Assembly (NCBI RefSeq): GCF_050587365.1
Contig: NZ_JBOBFV010000002.1
Span: 744,001 to 808,000 of the forward strand
Direction: 5' to 3'
DNA from: Plantibacter auratus
GTDB lineage: Bacteria > Actinomycetota > Actinomycetes > Actinomycetales > Microbacteriaceae
Length of the DNA: 64,000 bases
The notes below the pieces were generated by a model that saw only the letters and a list, made by a program, of their open reading frames with translations, did not search any database and was not told the origin of the DNA. Made by a program: the position numbers and the translations under genes. Shown here one piece after another: positions 17,669-26,230 of this stretch. Position 1 is the first letter of the stretch. The number at the start of each line of letters is the position of its first letter.

Positions 17669-18804
17669 GTGCTCCTGTCGACGGTGGCTTCGCGACGCTC
17701 GCGGACGCCACCAGGCCGGTCCGGCTCGTGCTCGTCGGTGCGGGCGGGATGGGACGGGCCTGGTTGCGGACGATCCTCGCGAACCCGGACACGGAACTCG
17801 TCGGCGTCGTCGACCTCGACACGGCCCTCGCCGAGTCGGCGGTGACCGAGGCCGGGCTCCGGGCGGGGCCCGAGGGTGTCGTCGTCGGCACCAGCGTGTC
17901 GGTCGTCGCCGAGGCGACGGGGGCGGACGCGGTCGTCAACGTCACCGTGCCCGCCGCGCACCACCCGGTGAACACCGAGGCGCTCTTCGCCGGGTTGCCG
18001 GTGCTCTGCGAGAAGCCGATCGCACCGACGGTGGCGCAGGCCCTCTCGTTGGCGGCGACGGCCGAGGCCAGCGGGCAATTGCTCATGACGAGCCAGTCGC
18101 GTCGCTACTACGCATCGATCGCCGCCTTCCGGGAGCAGGTCGCCACGCTCGGTCGGCTCGGATCCGCGACGACCGAGTTCTTCAAGGCACCGCACTTCGG
18201 CGGCTTCCGCGAGGAGATGGCGCACGTGCTGCTCGTCGACATGGCGATCCATGCCTTCGACGCCGCCCGCTACGTCCTCGGCAGCGACCCGATCGCCGTG
18301 TACTGCGAGGAGTACAACCCGGGGTGGAGCTGGTTCTCCGCCGACGCCGCCGCGACCGCGGTCTTCGAGTTCGCCGGAGGCGTCCGGTACACCTACAGCG
18401 GCAGCTGGTGTGCGGACGGCGTGGAGACCTCGTGGAACGGCAGCTGGCGGGTGAACGGCGAGCACGGTACGGCCGTCTGGGACGGCGACTCCGCTCCGCA
18501 GCGGCAGCTCGCGCCGCAGGGCGGATCTCCGTCGGCGGTCGAGACCGCTGAGCTCGAGCCGGACGTGCCGGAGGAGATCGCCGGCTCGCTCGTCGAGTTC
18601 GTCGATGCCCTGCGCACGGGGTGTGTCCCGTCGGGTGAGGTGCACGCCAACGTGCTGAGCCTCGCGATGGTGGAGGCCGCCGTGCGGTCCGCCGAGTCCG
18701 GCGAGCGCGTGGTCATCGCCGACGTGCTCGCCCAGGCGCACACGCGGGCGATCGAGGCCGAGCCGCGCGCCGACGTCCGGGCCGCGCTCGTCACCTCCCG
18801 CTGA
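17665..18804 (+). CDS. Gfo/Idh/MocA dehydrogenase, ThuB-like
   Basis: 379 residues. The NAD-binding motif is LVLVGAGGMGRAWL (GAGGMG) near residue 25, EKP is in CEKPIAPT, and a C-terminal substrate domain follows. Translationally coupled to ThuA, the position ThuB has in rhizobial thuAB operons, so oxidation of a disaccharide to a 3-keto sugar is the leading guess. Other roles in this family, such as 3-keto-glucoside or inositol metabolism, cannot be excluded. Its stop codon lies inside the left arm of the terminator hairpin at 18803-18857. Confidence 0.9.
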   Translation: MSAPVDGGFATLADATRPVRLVLVGAGGMGRAWLRTILANPDTELVGVVDLDTALAESAVTEAGLRAGPEGVVVGTSVSVVAEATGADAVVNVTVPAAHHPVNTEALFAGLPVLCEKPIAPTVAQALSLAATAEASGQLLMTSQSRRYYASIAAFREQVATLGRLGSATTEFFKAPHFGGFREEMAHVLLVDMAIHAFDAARYVLGSDPIAVYCEEYNPGWSWFSADAAATAVFEFAGGVRYTYSGSWCADGVETSWNGSWRVNGEHGTAVWDGDSAPQRQLAPQGGSPSAVETAELEPDVPEEIAGSLVEFVDALRTGCVPSGEVHANVLSLAMVEAAVRSAESGERVVIADVLAQAHTRAIEAEPRADVRAALVTSR

Positions 18805-18857
18805 GGTGAGGCGGATCGTCGCCCGCGCACCCCGCGAGCGACGATCCGCCTCACCTC
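18803..18857. terminator. 20-bp perfect hairpin spanning both convergent stop codons
   Basis: Left arm 18803-18822 and right arm 18838-18857 are exact reverse complements (GAGGTGAGGCGGATCGTCGC) with a 15-base loop. The stop of the + gene (18802-18804) and the stop of the - gene (18858-18856) both touch the arms, so one element ends both transcripts. Confidence 0.85.
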
Positions 18858-19632
18858 ACCAGGTCCCGTCGAGGAGGTCGCGGGTCACGACCAGGTTGAG
18901 CACCCGCCAGAGGCCGGAGTGGCCCGGCGTCTGGCCCGGCCGGTTCGGCCACCCCTCGACGCGTGCGACACGGACGAAACCGACCTCGTGCCACTGCGGA
19001 TCCGTCTTGCGGAAGCGGTGCGGCTGCCAGACGACCGGACGCTCCGGCAGATTGCCCGAGGCCGGCTCGCGCTTCGCTCGCAGCGTCGCCAAGGTCTCCG
19101 GCCCGGGGACCTGCTCGCCCACCCAGTCGAGCACGTCGAGCTCGGGTGAGTCGCCGTATCGGGACCGATGGATGCCGGCGACCCGGAACAGGGCGGTCCG
19201 TCCGTTCGGCGCCGTGAACGCGAGGACGTCGCCCGGCATCAGGTCGTCCTCCACGTGGCGCCACGATCGACGGAGGCGCTTCGGTGCGGGCTGCGGGCCG
19301 AGGAGCTGCTCGCGGAGACGGTCGAGGGCCGCGGTCCGCCTGGCGACCTCCCCCGGGCCTGCTTCAGCCCACAGCTCGAGGTCGGCACCGCGATCGATCG
19401 CCGCGAGCGCCCGCGTTCGCACGTCGGGATCGAGCCGGCCGACCTCGCTCTGCGCGGCCGCGAGCGGGATCCAGAGCTCGCCGTCCTCGCGCTCCACCAG
19501 GTGGGCGAACGACGCGATGGTCCGTCGCGTCGCCTCGTCGTCCGGCACCCGGTCCTGCACGTACTCGCGGTACTCGGTGCGGATGTCCGACGCCGTGTCG
19601 TTCGAGAAGATCGCCGTTCCCCATGCACCCAT
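18856..19632 (-). CDS. DUF4259-type N-terminus with unknown C-terminal domain
   Basis: 258 residues. The opening MGAWGTAIFSNDTASDIRTEY is the signature start of DUF4259-like proteins, small cytosolic proteins of unknown function. The C-terminal part (about 140-258) contains LMPGDVLAFTAPNGRTALFRV, which looks like a small beta-barrel segment, and ends in LWRVLNLVVTRDLLDG. ATG 19632 is chosen because the conserved motif starts there; the frame is open for 16 more codons. It is divergent from the leucyl aminopeptidase with 87 bases between. I cannot assign a function. Confidence 0.75.
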   Translation of the reverse strand: MGAWGTAIFSNDTASDIRTEYREYVQDRVPDDEATRRTIASFAHLVEREDGELWIPLAAAQSEVGRLDPDVRTRALAAIDRGADLELWAEAGPGEVARRTAALDRLREQLLGPQPAPKRLRRSWRHVEDDLMPGDVLAFTAPNGRTALFRVAGIHRSRYGDSPELDVLDWVGEQVPGPETLATLRAKREPASGNLPERPVVWQPHRFRKTDPQWHEVGFVRVARVEGWPNRPGQTPGHSGLWRVLNLVVTRDLLDGTW

Positions 19633-19719
19633 CCCGGCATCCTGCCAGACCCCTCGCGTCAGCGGCCAGGTGAGGCCCATACGATGGATCCAGCCCGACT
19701 CCGAGACGAAGGACGCTGC

Positions 19720-21264
19720 ATGCCATCCCGCCCCACCAAGCTGATCCCGCCGACCTTCTCCCGCACCCCCTCACTCGACGCCGAGGCGGTCGAGTTGAGC
19801 GTCGCGATCGAACTCCCCGAGGGCGTCGAGGCGATCGGCCTGGCCGTCGCCCCCGCAGCCGACGGCGCCGGCGACGACATCCCCGCCGCGCTCGGACTCG
19901 ACCGTGCGGCCCTGACCCGCGCCGGGTTCACCGGCGAGATCGGCCAGACGCTGGTCATCCCCAGCCAGGACGCACCGACGTACATCGCGGTCGGCGTCGG
20001 TGCACCCGAGAAGCGCACCCCGGCAGCCCTCCGCGACATCGCTGCTGCCTTCGCCCGTGCGGCATCCTCCTTCGCGAGCATCGGCCTCGACGTGGCGCGC
20101 TCGTTCGACCTCGACCCGGCCTCCGCCGGTCAGCTCGTCGTCGAGGGCGCGCTCCTCGCCCGGTACCGCTACACCGAGCTGAAGCGGGAGACCAAGCGCA
20201 CCCCGCTCGTCGCGCTCCACCTCGTCGCCGGTGCTGAAGACCTCCCGGAGACCGCGACCGGCGCGCACCGCGGTGAGGTCCTCGCCCGCGCGGCGAACCT
20301 CGCCCGCGACCTCGCGAACACGCCTCCCGGACACCTCACGGCGACCGACCTCGCCGAGGTGGCCGAGACGCTCGGTGCCGCCAACGGGCTCGACGTCGAG
20401 GTCTTCGACAAGGACGCGCTCATCGAGCTCGGTCTCGGCGGCCTGCTCGGGGTCAACGCCGGCAGCGTCGAGGAACCGCGCATGATCAAGCTCCGGTACA
20501 CGCCGAAGGACGACGACGGCTCGCCGATCGAGGCCGCAGGACACCTTGCGCTCGTCGGCAAGGGCATCATGTACGACTCGGGCGGTATCTCGCTCAAGCC
20601 GTCCGACCCGTCCCACGCGGCGATGAAGATGGACATGGCGGGCGCCGGAGCGATCCTGTCCGCCATGACGGCGCTGGAGGAGTTGCACTGCACGAGCAGC
20701 GTCACGGCGTTCCTCATGTGCACGGACAACATGCCCTCGGGCTCGGCCACGATGCTCGGCGACGTGCTGACGTTCCGCAACGGCACCACCGTGGAGATCA
20801 AGAACACCGACGCCGAGGGTCGCCTCGTCCTCGCCGACGGCCTGAGCCTCGCCGTCGAGGAGGAGCCCGACGCGATCGTCGACATCGCGACCCTGACCGG
20901 TGCCGCGATCATGGCGCTCGGCACGAAGACGGCGGCCGTGCACGGCACCGACCAGGGCATCGTCGACCAGACGCTCGCGTCGTCGAAGGCCACCGACGAG
21001 CAGCTGTGGCAGCTGCCGCTCGAACGCAGCTACCGCAAGCAGCTCGACTCGGACGTCGCGGACCTCGCCAACATCGGCGGCCGGTTCGCCGGTTCCACGC
21101 TCGCCGCGCTGTTCCTCGCGGAGTTCGTCGGCGACATCCCGTGGGCGCATCTCGACATCGCCGGCACCATGCTCGTGGAGTCGGACGAGTCCTGGCGGTC
21201 GAAGGGTGCGACCGGGTACGGCACGCGCCTCCTGATCGACCTGGCGCTCAACTTCCGCGCCTGA
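19720..21264 (+). CDS. pepA: Leucyl aminopeptidase, M17 family
   Basis: Cytosolic metallo-exopeptidase of 514 residues that removes N-terminal residues from peptides. The N-terminal regulatory half is variable. The catalytic half has the metal-ligand segment GKGIMYDSGGISLKP, DMAGAGAIL and the family signature NTDAEGRLVLADGL. A third conserved patch, LANIGGRFAGSTLAALFLAEF, follows. ATG 19720 is preceded by GAAGGA (19707-19712) with 7-base spacing; an in-frame ATG at 19684 would add 12 unconserved residues. It likely serves peptide turnover. It is followed by a 298-base gap holding dispersed repeats. Confidence 0.96.
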   Translation: MPSRPTKLIPPTFSRTPSLDAEAVELSVAIELPEGVEAIGLAVAPAADGAGDDIPAALGLDRAALTRAGFTGEIGQTLVIPSQDAPTYIAVGVGAPEKRTPAALRDIAAAFARAASSFASIGLDVARSFDLDPASAGQLVVEGALLARYRYTELKRETKRTPLVALHLVAGAEDLPETATGAHRGEVLARAANLARDLANTPPGHLTATDLAEVAETLGAANGLDVEVFDKDALIELGLGGLLGVNAGSVEEPRMIKLRYTPKDDDGSPIEAAGHLALVGKGIMYDSGGISLKPSDPSHAAMKMDMAGAGAILSAMTALEELHCTSSVTAFLMCTDNMPSGSATMLGDVLTFRNGTTVEIKNTDAEGRLVLADGLSLAVEEEPDAIVDIATLTGAAIMALGTKTAAVHGTDQGIVDQTLASSKATDEQLWQLPLERSYRKQLDSDVADLANIGGRFAGSTLAALFLAEFVGDIPWAHLDIAGTMLVESDESWRSKGATGYGTRLLIDLALNFRA

Positions 21265-21307
21265 CGCAGGACGCGGCATCGATGCCCGGTCCCCTGAGCC
21301 GCAACCC

Positions 21308-21479
21308 GGTCCCCTGAGCTTGTCGAAGGGCGGCGACCGGACCGTCTGTCCCCGCGAGCACTTCGACAGGCTCAGTGACCGGATCAGCCCATCCGCAACC
21401 CGGTCACTGGCCGCGGCCCGGTCCCTGAGCCGCAACCCGGTCCCTGAGCCGCAACCCGGTCACTGAGCCTGTCGAAGTG
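21308..21479. repeat. Cluster of CCTGAGCTTGTCGAAGG-type repeats
   Basis: Copies at 21308-21330, 21359-21382 (inverted) and 21456-21479; the last two are exact 24-bp reverse complements, so the block can fold into a long hairpin. Degraded partial copies (GGTCCCTGAGCCGCAACCC) repeat at about 21290-21310 and 21420-21460. They fill most of the gap between pepA and the methyltransferase. The same element recurs near 40.8 and 58.85 kb. Confidence 0.85.
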
Positions 21480-21562
21480 TCGAAGGCCACCCAGCGACAA
21501 CCTCCGTTGCCGTTCCGGCAAGAATCACGTGTTCGCAACCGGTGTCACGGCAGGCTGATGCC

Positions 21563-22207
21563 ATGACCTCCGAGCACGAGCCCGCCATCACCGATCCCGC
21601 CGCCTTCTGGGAGCACCGCTACAGCAGCCGCGGCCAGGTGTGGAGCGGCAAACCGAACGCCGCCCTCGAGCGCGAGGTGGGCGGGTTGGCGCCCGGCACC
21701 GCACTCGAGCTCGGCAGCGGGGAGGGCGCCGACGCCGTCTGGCTCGCCCGGCAGGGCTGGTCCGTGACGGCGGTCGACATCTCCCCGAGCGCGCTCGCCC
21801 TCGGAGCGTCGACCGCGGCAGAGGCGGGCGTCGCCGATCGCGTCTCCTGGGTGCAGGCCGACCTCGTCGAGTGGGAACCGTCGGCGTCGTTCGATCTCGT
21901 CACCGCGACGTTCCTGCACTCCCCCGTCGAGTTTCCCCGGGAGGCGGTCCTGCACCGTGCGGCGTCGGCGGTCGCTCCCGGCGGCACGCTGCTCATCGTC
22001 GGCCACGCCGGTCCGCCGCCCTGGGCGACCGAGCACATCGCGCACGCGCACTTCCCGACGCCCGAGGAGGTCCACGCCTCGCTGGAGCTGGAGGCGACCG
22101 AGTGGGAGGTCGTCACCGCAGGCCTCGTCGCGCGCGCCGCGATCGGGCCCGACGGCGAGCCAGCGGAGCTCGACGACAGCGTCCTCGTCCTCCGTCGCCG
22201 TCCCTAA
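21563..22207 (+). CDS. Class I SAM-dependent methyltransferase
   Basis: 214 residues. SAM-binding motif I is ALELGSGEGADAVWLA, with the acidic loop in VTAVDISPSA and motif IV near LVTATFLHSPVEF. The N-terminal WEHRYSSRGQVWSGKPN resembles the small thiopurine/tellurite-resistance (TehB-like) group of methyltransferases, usually of unknown substrate. ATG 21563 is chosen; a GTG seven codons upstream is possible. The TAA stop lies inside the left arm of the palindrome that begins at 22200. Confidence 0.85.
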   Translation: MTSEHEPAITDPAAFWEHRYSSRGQVWSGKPNAALEREVGGLAPGTALELGSGEGADAVWLARQGWSVTAVDISPSALALGASTAAEAGVADRVSWVQADLVEWEPSASFDLVTATFLHSPVEFPREAVLHRAASAVAPGGTLLIVGHAGPPPWATEHIAHAHFPTPEEVHASLELEATEWEVVTAGLVARAAIGPDGEPAELDDSVLVLRRRP

Positions 22208-22286
22208 CTCAGGAGCGTCGCGGCGTGTCGCGCCACCTGGCCGGCGCGTCGCGCCCGACACGCCGCAGCCGTCCTGAGTTAGGGAC
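22200..22286. repeat. 87-bp palindromic element A1 (CTCAGGA family)
   Basis: Arms GTCCCTAACTCAGGA (22200-22214) and TCCTGAGTTAGGGAC (22272-22286) pair perfectly over 15 bp, and the GC-rich interior has further pairing. The left arm contains the methyltransferase stop codon, so the element probably also works as terminator between the convergent genes. Confidence 0.9.
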
Positions 22287-22332
22287 ACAACAACACCTGC
22301 CGCGCACCCCTGGCTCACACCGGATCCTCCCC

Positions 22333-22419
22333 GTCCCTAACTCAGGAGCGTCCCGGCGCGTCGCGCCGCCCGCCCGGCGTGTCGCAGGCGACACGCCGCG
22401 GCAGTCCTGAGTTAGGGAC
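22333..22419. repeat. 87-bp palindromic element A2 (CTCAGGA family)
   Basis: Second copy with identical 15-bp arms (22333-22347 and 22405-22419), same length as A1 but a diverged interior. The 46 bases between A1 and A2 show nothing else. Confidence 0.9.
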
Positions 22420-22453
22420 AGGACTGAGGTCGAATCGGGTCAGCGATCAGGGG

Positions 22454-23524
22454 TCAGCGGGTCGGCGGCGCGCCCACGGAGCCGCGCTCGATGAGCGTCT
22501 GGGCGAGCACGAACTCCTCCGCGTCGGCTCCCGCCCCACCGATCCGGGCGATCAGCCGGCGCGCGGATTCGGCACCGAGTTCGTAGATCGGCTGCGACAC
22601 GACGGTGATCGGCGGCGTGGTGAGGCTCGTCCAGTCTGCGTCGTCGAATGCGATGAGCGACACGTCGTCGGGGATCGCGAGGCCGAGTTCGCGGATGGTC
22701 CGGAAGACCGCGGAACCGACCAGGCTGTCGGAGGCGATGATCGCGGTCACGGGGTCCGGGTCGCCGAGGACCTTCCGGGTGATGACGTCGATCCCCTCCG
22801 CACGCGCGTTGAGGTGGACGGACGCGGCCGGGTCCTCGACGCCGGCCTCCCGGAGGGCACCCGTGAAGCCGTCGATGCGATCGCCGACCGAGGAGGAGCC
22901 GACATCGTCCCCTGAGGCATACGGCTCCCCGTGCCCGAGCGTCGAGATGAACGCGATCCGACGGTGTCCGGCGGCAAGGAGGTGCCGGGTTGCCGCGGCC
23001 GCCCCGGAGGCGTTGTCGGCGACGACCGTGTCGGCCTCCATACCGGCCGCACGGCGGTCGAGGAGCACCACGGGACGCCCCTCGGCGAGCGCCGTTTGTA
23101 AACTTCTCGTTTCGATCGAGGAGGCCGGCGTGACGATGAACCCGTCCACGCGCTTGTCGAGGAGGAGCTCGATCGCTGCCGTCTCGGCGTCGACCTCCTC
23201 ATCGGAATTGGCGAGGATGAGGTCGAATCCGGCGGCCTGCGCGACGTCGGAGATCCCCCGGGTCGCGCGAGCGAAGAACGGGTTCTCGATGTCGCCGATG
23301 ACCACCCCGATGGTGTTCGACTTCCCCGTGTTCATGCTCTTCGCGAGGGCGTTCGGGCGGTAACCGAGGCGTTCCGCGGCGGCCTGCACGCGGTCCCGCA
23401 CGTCGTCGCTCACGGCCCCGTAGTCACCGAGCGCGCGGGCCGCCGTGGCCTTCGAGACCCGAGCGGCCTTCGCGACGTCCGACACCGTCGCCTCGCGTCT
23501 GCCGGTACCCGGATCCGTTGCCAT
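22454..23524 (-). CDS. LacI-family regulator of the adjacent ABC-importer operon
   Basis: 356 residues. The helix-turn-helix is VSDVAKAARVSKATAARALG, then the hinge region YRPNALAKSMNTGKSNTIGVV and a sugar-binding-protein-like sensor domain (VDGFIVTPASS, SLIAFDDADW). ATG 23524 has GGAGGGC 3-5 bases upstream; upstream codons are open but unconserved. It faces a polar-amino-acid-type importer operon, and the gap contains two perfect TGAGACCGGTCTCA palindromes. It therefore probably represses that operon until an inducer binds. The ligand is unknown. Confidence 0.93.
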   Translation of the reverse strand: MATDPGTGRREATVSDVAKAARVSKATAARALGDYGAVSDDVRDRVQAAAERLGYRPNALAKSMNTGKSNTIGVVIGDIENPFFARATRGISDVAQAAGFDLILANSDEEVDAETAAIELLLDKRVDGFIVTPASSIETRSLQTALAEGRPVVLLDRRAAGMEADTVVADNASGAAAATRHLLAAGHRRIAFISTLGHGEPYASGDDVGSSSVGDRIDGFTGALREAGVEDPAASVHLNARAEGIDVITRKVLGDPDPVTAIIASDSLVGSAVFRTIRELGLAIPDDVSLIAFDDADWTSLTTPPITVVSQPIYELGAESARRLIARIGGAGADAEEFVLAQTLIERGSVGAPPTR

Positions 23525-23552
23525 GTGCCCTCCGATGGGGTCTGCTGCGTCG

Positions 23553-23634
23553 TTGACGTTGTCCGAGAACCAGGGTACTGTCCTGGACAACCTGGTGAGA
23601 CCGGTCTCAACCTACGACATTGAGACCGGTCTCA
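23553..23634 (+). promoter_or_regulatory. Promoter with two perfect TGAGACCGGTCTCA operators
   Basis: Promoter TTGACG (23553-23558), 17 bases, TACTGT (23576-23581) reads toward the importer. Two identical 14-bp palindromes follow at 23596-23609 and 23621-23634, centres 25 bp apart, downstream of the likely start site. This is a classic roadblock arrangement for the divergent LacI protein. Confidence 0.82.
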
Positions 23635-23732
23635 CCAGCAGAACGACAGCAATGGAGCTGACGGCGTCCACAAGACACGAGCCGACGGTTCCCTCCACGC
23701 ACCACGAACTCCTCCCCACGATTGGACTCGCC

Positions 23733-24605
23733 GTGACGAATCGCTTCACCCTCCGCAGGACGGCCCTCCTCGCCGTCGCTGCGGCGACCGCCCTCATCCT
23801 CTCCGCGTGCTCCGGTGGCGCTGGAACCGCGAGCAGCACCGAGGACAACCCGTACGGACTCATCACCCCCGGACAGATCCGCGTCGCCAGCCTCGGCGAC
23901 TCGAAGCCGTACACCTTCACCGACGCCGACGGGACGTTCACCGGCTTCGACGTCGAGCTCTTCACCGACGTCGCCAAGCGGATCGGGATCGACGACGTCG
24001 TGTTCACCGGTCAGGACTTCTCCGGTCTGCTGTCCGCCGTCGCGAACGGACAGTTCGACGTCGGCGTCGCGGCCATCGGCATCACCAAGGAGCGCGAGCA
24101 GACGGTCGACTTCTCCGACGGTTACCTCGCCGGGTACCTCACGGTCATGGCGGCGAAGGACTCCGGCATCACCGACGCGGACAGCCTCGCCGGCAAGCGC
24201 CTCGGCGTCGTCCAGGGGACCCTCCAGGAGGCCTACGCGGTCAAGCACTTCACCGACACCGAACTCGTGCGCTTCCCCGACAACAACTCGGCGATCTCGG
24301 CGGTCAACAGCGGCAGCATCGACGCCCACTTCCTCGACTACGAAGCGGCGAAGGAGTACGCGGCCCAGTACGGGCTCGTGAACGCCATCGACATCCCGTC
24401 CTTCGACGCACCGGCCGGGTTCGCCATCGCGAAGGACAAGCCCGAGTTCAAGAAGGCCCTCGACAAGGCCCTCGCCGAGGCGATGGAGGACGGCACCTGG
24501 AAGAAGCTCTACCAGAAGTGGTTCCCGGGCTCTCCGATGCCCGAGCAGTACCTGCCGAAGGCGGAGCAGACCTCCAGCCCCAGCCCGACCTCGTCGACCG
24601 AGTAG
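23733..24605 (+). CDS. ABC transporter substrate-binding lipoprotein, amino-acid (family 3) type
   Basis: 290 residues. The signal peptide MTNRFTLRRTALLAVAAATA ends in the lipobox LSAC at residue 26, then a Gly/Ser linker. The mature domain has the family-3 features DADGTFTGFDVELFTDVAKR, FDVGVAAIGITKEREQTVDF and GTWKKLYQKWF. The GTG at 23733 is chosen because it gives a normal-length lipoprotein signal; an ATG at 23652 would put 27 hydrophilic residues in front of it. The family binds amino acids, opines and related compounds. It works with the permease and ATPase encoded downstream. Confidence 0.9.
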   Translation: MTNRFTLRRTALLAVAAATALILSACSGGAGTASSTEDNPYGLITPGQIRVASLGDSKPYTFTDADGTFTGFDVELFTDVAKRIGIDDVVFTGQDFSGLLSAVANGQFDVGVAAIGITKEREQTVDFSDGYLAGYLTVMAAKDSGITDADSLAGKRLGVVQGTLQEAYAVKHFTDTELVRFPDNNSAISAVNSGSIDAHFLDYEAAKEYAAQYGLVNAIDIPSFDAPAGFAIAKDKPEFKKALDKALAEAMEDGTWKKLYQKWFPGSPMPEQYLPKAEQTSSPSPTSSTE

Positions 24606-24674
24606 TCCCCGTCTCGTGGTGCGGGCCGAGCACCGGCCCGCACCACACCATCCCACCCCTCAGGAGCAGACAGC

Positions 24675-25463
24675 ATGGACTGGCTCGACAGCATCATCAA
24701 GACCTTCTTCGACTTCGACGCGATGTGGCAGGTGTTCCCGCAGCTGCTCGGCACCGGGCTCGTCAACACCCTCGTCATCTCGATCGCCGCCACGGTGATC
24801 GGCGTCGTCCTCGGCATGATCATCGCCATCATGGGCATCTCGCCCTCACGCTGGCTCAGGGTGCCCGCGCGGATCTACACCGACGTGTTCCGCGGCCTGC
24901 CGGCGATCCTCACCATCCTCCTCATCGGCCAAGGCTTCGCCCGCTTCAGCCAGCAGCTGTTCGGCCCCTCGCCCTATCCGCTGGGCATCCTCGCGCTCAG
25001 CCTCATCGCCTCCGCCTACATCGGCGAGATCTTCCGCGCCGGCATCCAGAGCGTCGACCGCGGCCAGCTCGAGGCCTGCCGGGCACTCGGCATGAGCTAC
25101 GGCAAGGCGATGCGACTCGTCGTGGTGCCGCAGGGCATCCGCCGGGTCCTCCCCGCGCTCGTGAACCAGTTCATCGCCATCGTGAAGGACTCGAGCCTCG
25201 TCTACTTCCTCGGGCTCCTCGTCAGTGAGCGCGAGCTGTTCCGGGTCGGTCAGGACGCCGCCGTCCTGACCGGCAACCTCTCGCCACTCGTCATGGCGGG
25301 CCTCTTCTACCTCGTCATCACCGTGCCCCTCACCCACCTCGTCAACTTCTTCGACAACCGCTTCCGCACCGGTCGCCGCAAGGCCACCCCGCCGAAGAGC
25401 GGCCTCGACGAGCTCGACGAGGTGCAGCCACCCCTGCCAGCCACCACCGGGAGCAACACATGA
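24675..25463 (+). CDS. Amino-acid-type ABC transporter permease
   Basis: 262 residues of the HisM/GlnP type with about five helices. The first conserved block is LLGTGLVNTLVISIAATVIG and the ATPase-docking loop is GQLEACRALGMSYGKAMRLVVV. A Lys/Arg-rich C-terminal tail follows the last helix. AGGAG lies 9 bases before the ATG. Only one permease gene is present, so the channel is presumably a homodimer. Confidence 0.95.
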   Translation: MDWLDSIIKTFFDFDAMWQVFPQLLGTGLVNTLVISIAATVIGVVLGMIIAIMGISPSRWLRVPARIYTDVFRGLPAILTILLIGQGFARFSQQLFGPSPYPLGILALSLIASAYIGEIFRAGIQSVDRGQLEACRALGMSYGKAMRLVVVPQGIRRVLPALVNQFIAIVKDSSLVYFLGLLVSERELFRVGQDAAVLTGNLSPLVMAGLFYLVITVPLTHLVNFFDNRFRTGRRKATPPKSGLDELDEVQPPLPATTGSNT

Positions 25464-26230
25464 CCTACACCTCTCCCCTGCCCGTCACCGACGGACACTT
25501 CTACCGCGGCTCGAGTCTGGAGCTCCGCGACGTCTCGATGGCGTACGGCGACATCGAGGTCATCCGCGAGGTGAGCATCGACGTCGAGCCCGGCACCACG
25601 ACCTGCATCATCGGGCCGTCGGGCTCGGGCAAGTCGACGCTGCTGCGCGGGGTGAACCGGCTGCACGAGCCAACCTCCGGCGACGTCCTCCTCGCCGGTG
25701 AGAGCGCCCTGAAGATGAAACCGGAACGGCTCCGGACGCGGGTCGGCCTCGTCTTCCAGCACTTCAACCTCTTCCCCGACCACACCGCGCTCGAGAACGT
25801 GGCCCTCGCGCTCCGCAATGTGAAGGGCATGTCGAAGAGCGAGTCGCTCCGGGTCGCGGCAGCGCGGCTCGACGACGTCGGACTCGGTGAGCGGTCGGAC
25901 CACCGGCCGCGCGACCTCTCGGGCGGCCAGCAGCAGCGCGTCGCGATCGCCCGCGCACTCGCGATGGAACCCGAGGTCATGCTGTTCGACGAGGCCACGA
26001 GCGCCCTCGACCCCGAACTCGTGAAGGGCGTCCTCAACCTCATGGCCGGTCTCGCGCAGCGCGGCATGACGATGCTCGTCGTGACCCACGAGATGGGCTT
26101 CGCCCGCAAGGTCGCCGACCAGGTCGTGTTCATGGACGAGGGCCGCGTGGTCGAGGCGGGGACCCCGACGCAGCTGTTCGACGCCCCGCAGAGCCCCCGC
26201 CTGCAGCGCTTCCTCTCCGAGGTCCTCTGA
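25460..26230 (+). CDS. Amino-acid-type ABC transporter ATP-binding protein
   Basis: 256-residue ATPase of the GlnQ/HisP group. Walker A GPSGSGKST (near residue 53), Q-loop in FQHFNLFPDHTALENV, signature LSGGQQQRVAIARALA, Walker B VMLFDEATSALDP and the switch His in VTHEMGF are all intact. It overlaps the permease by 4 bases and completes this importer, in contrast with the sugar importer at 13-17 kb, which has no ATPase gene. Confidence 0.97.
   Translation: MTYTSPLPVTDGHFYRGSSLELRDVSMAYGDIEVIREVSIDVEPGTTTCIIGPSGSGKSTLLRGVNRLHEPTSGDVLLAGESALKMKPERLRTRVGLVFQHFNLFPDHTALENVALALRNVKGMSKSESLRVAAARLDDVGLGERSDHRPRDLSGGQQQRVAIARALAMEPEVMLFDEATSALDPELVKGVLNLMAGLAQRGMTMLVVTHEMGFARKVADQVVFMDEGRVVEAGTPTQLFDAPQSPRLQRFLSEVL

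Noticed and set aside
22200..22419. Insertion-sequence remnant
   Set aside because: Palindromes are short, with no transposase fragment or target duplication visible between or around them.
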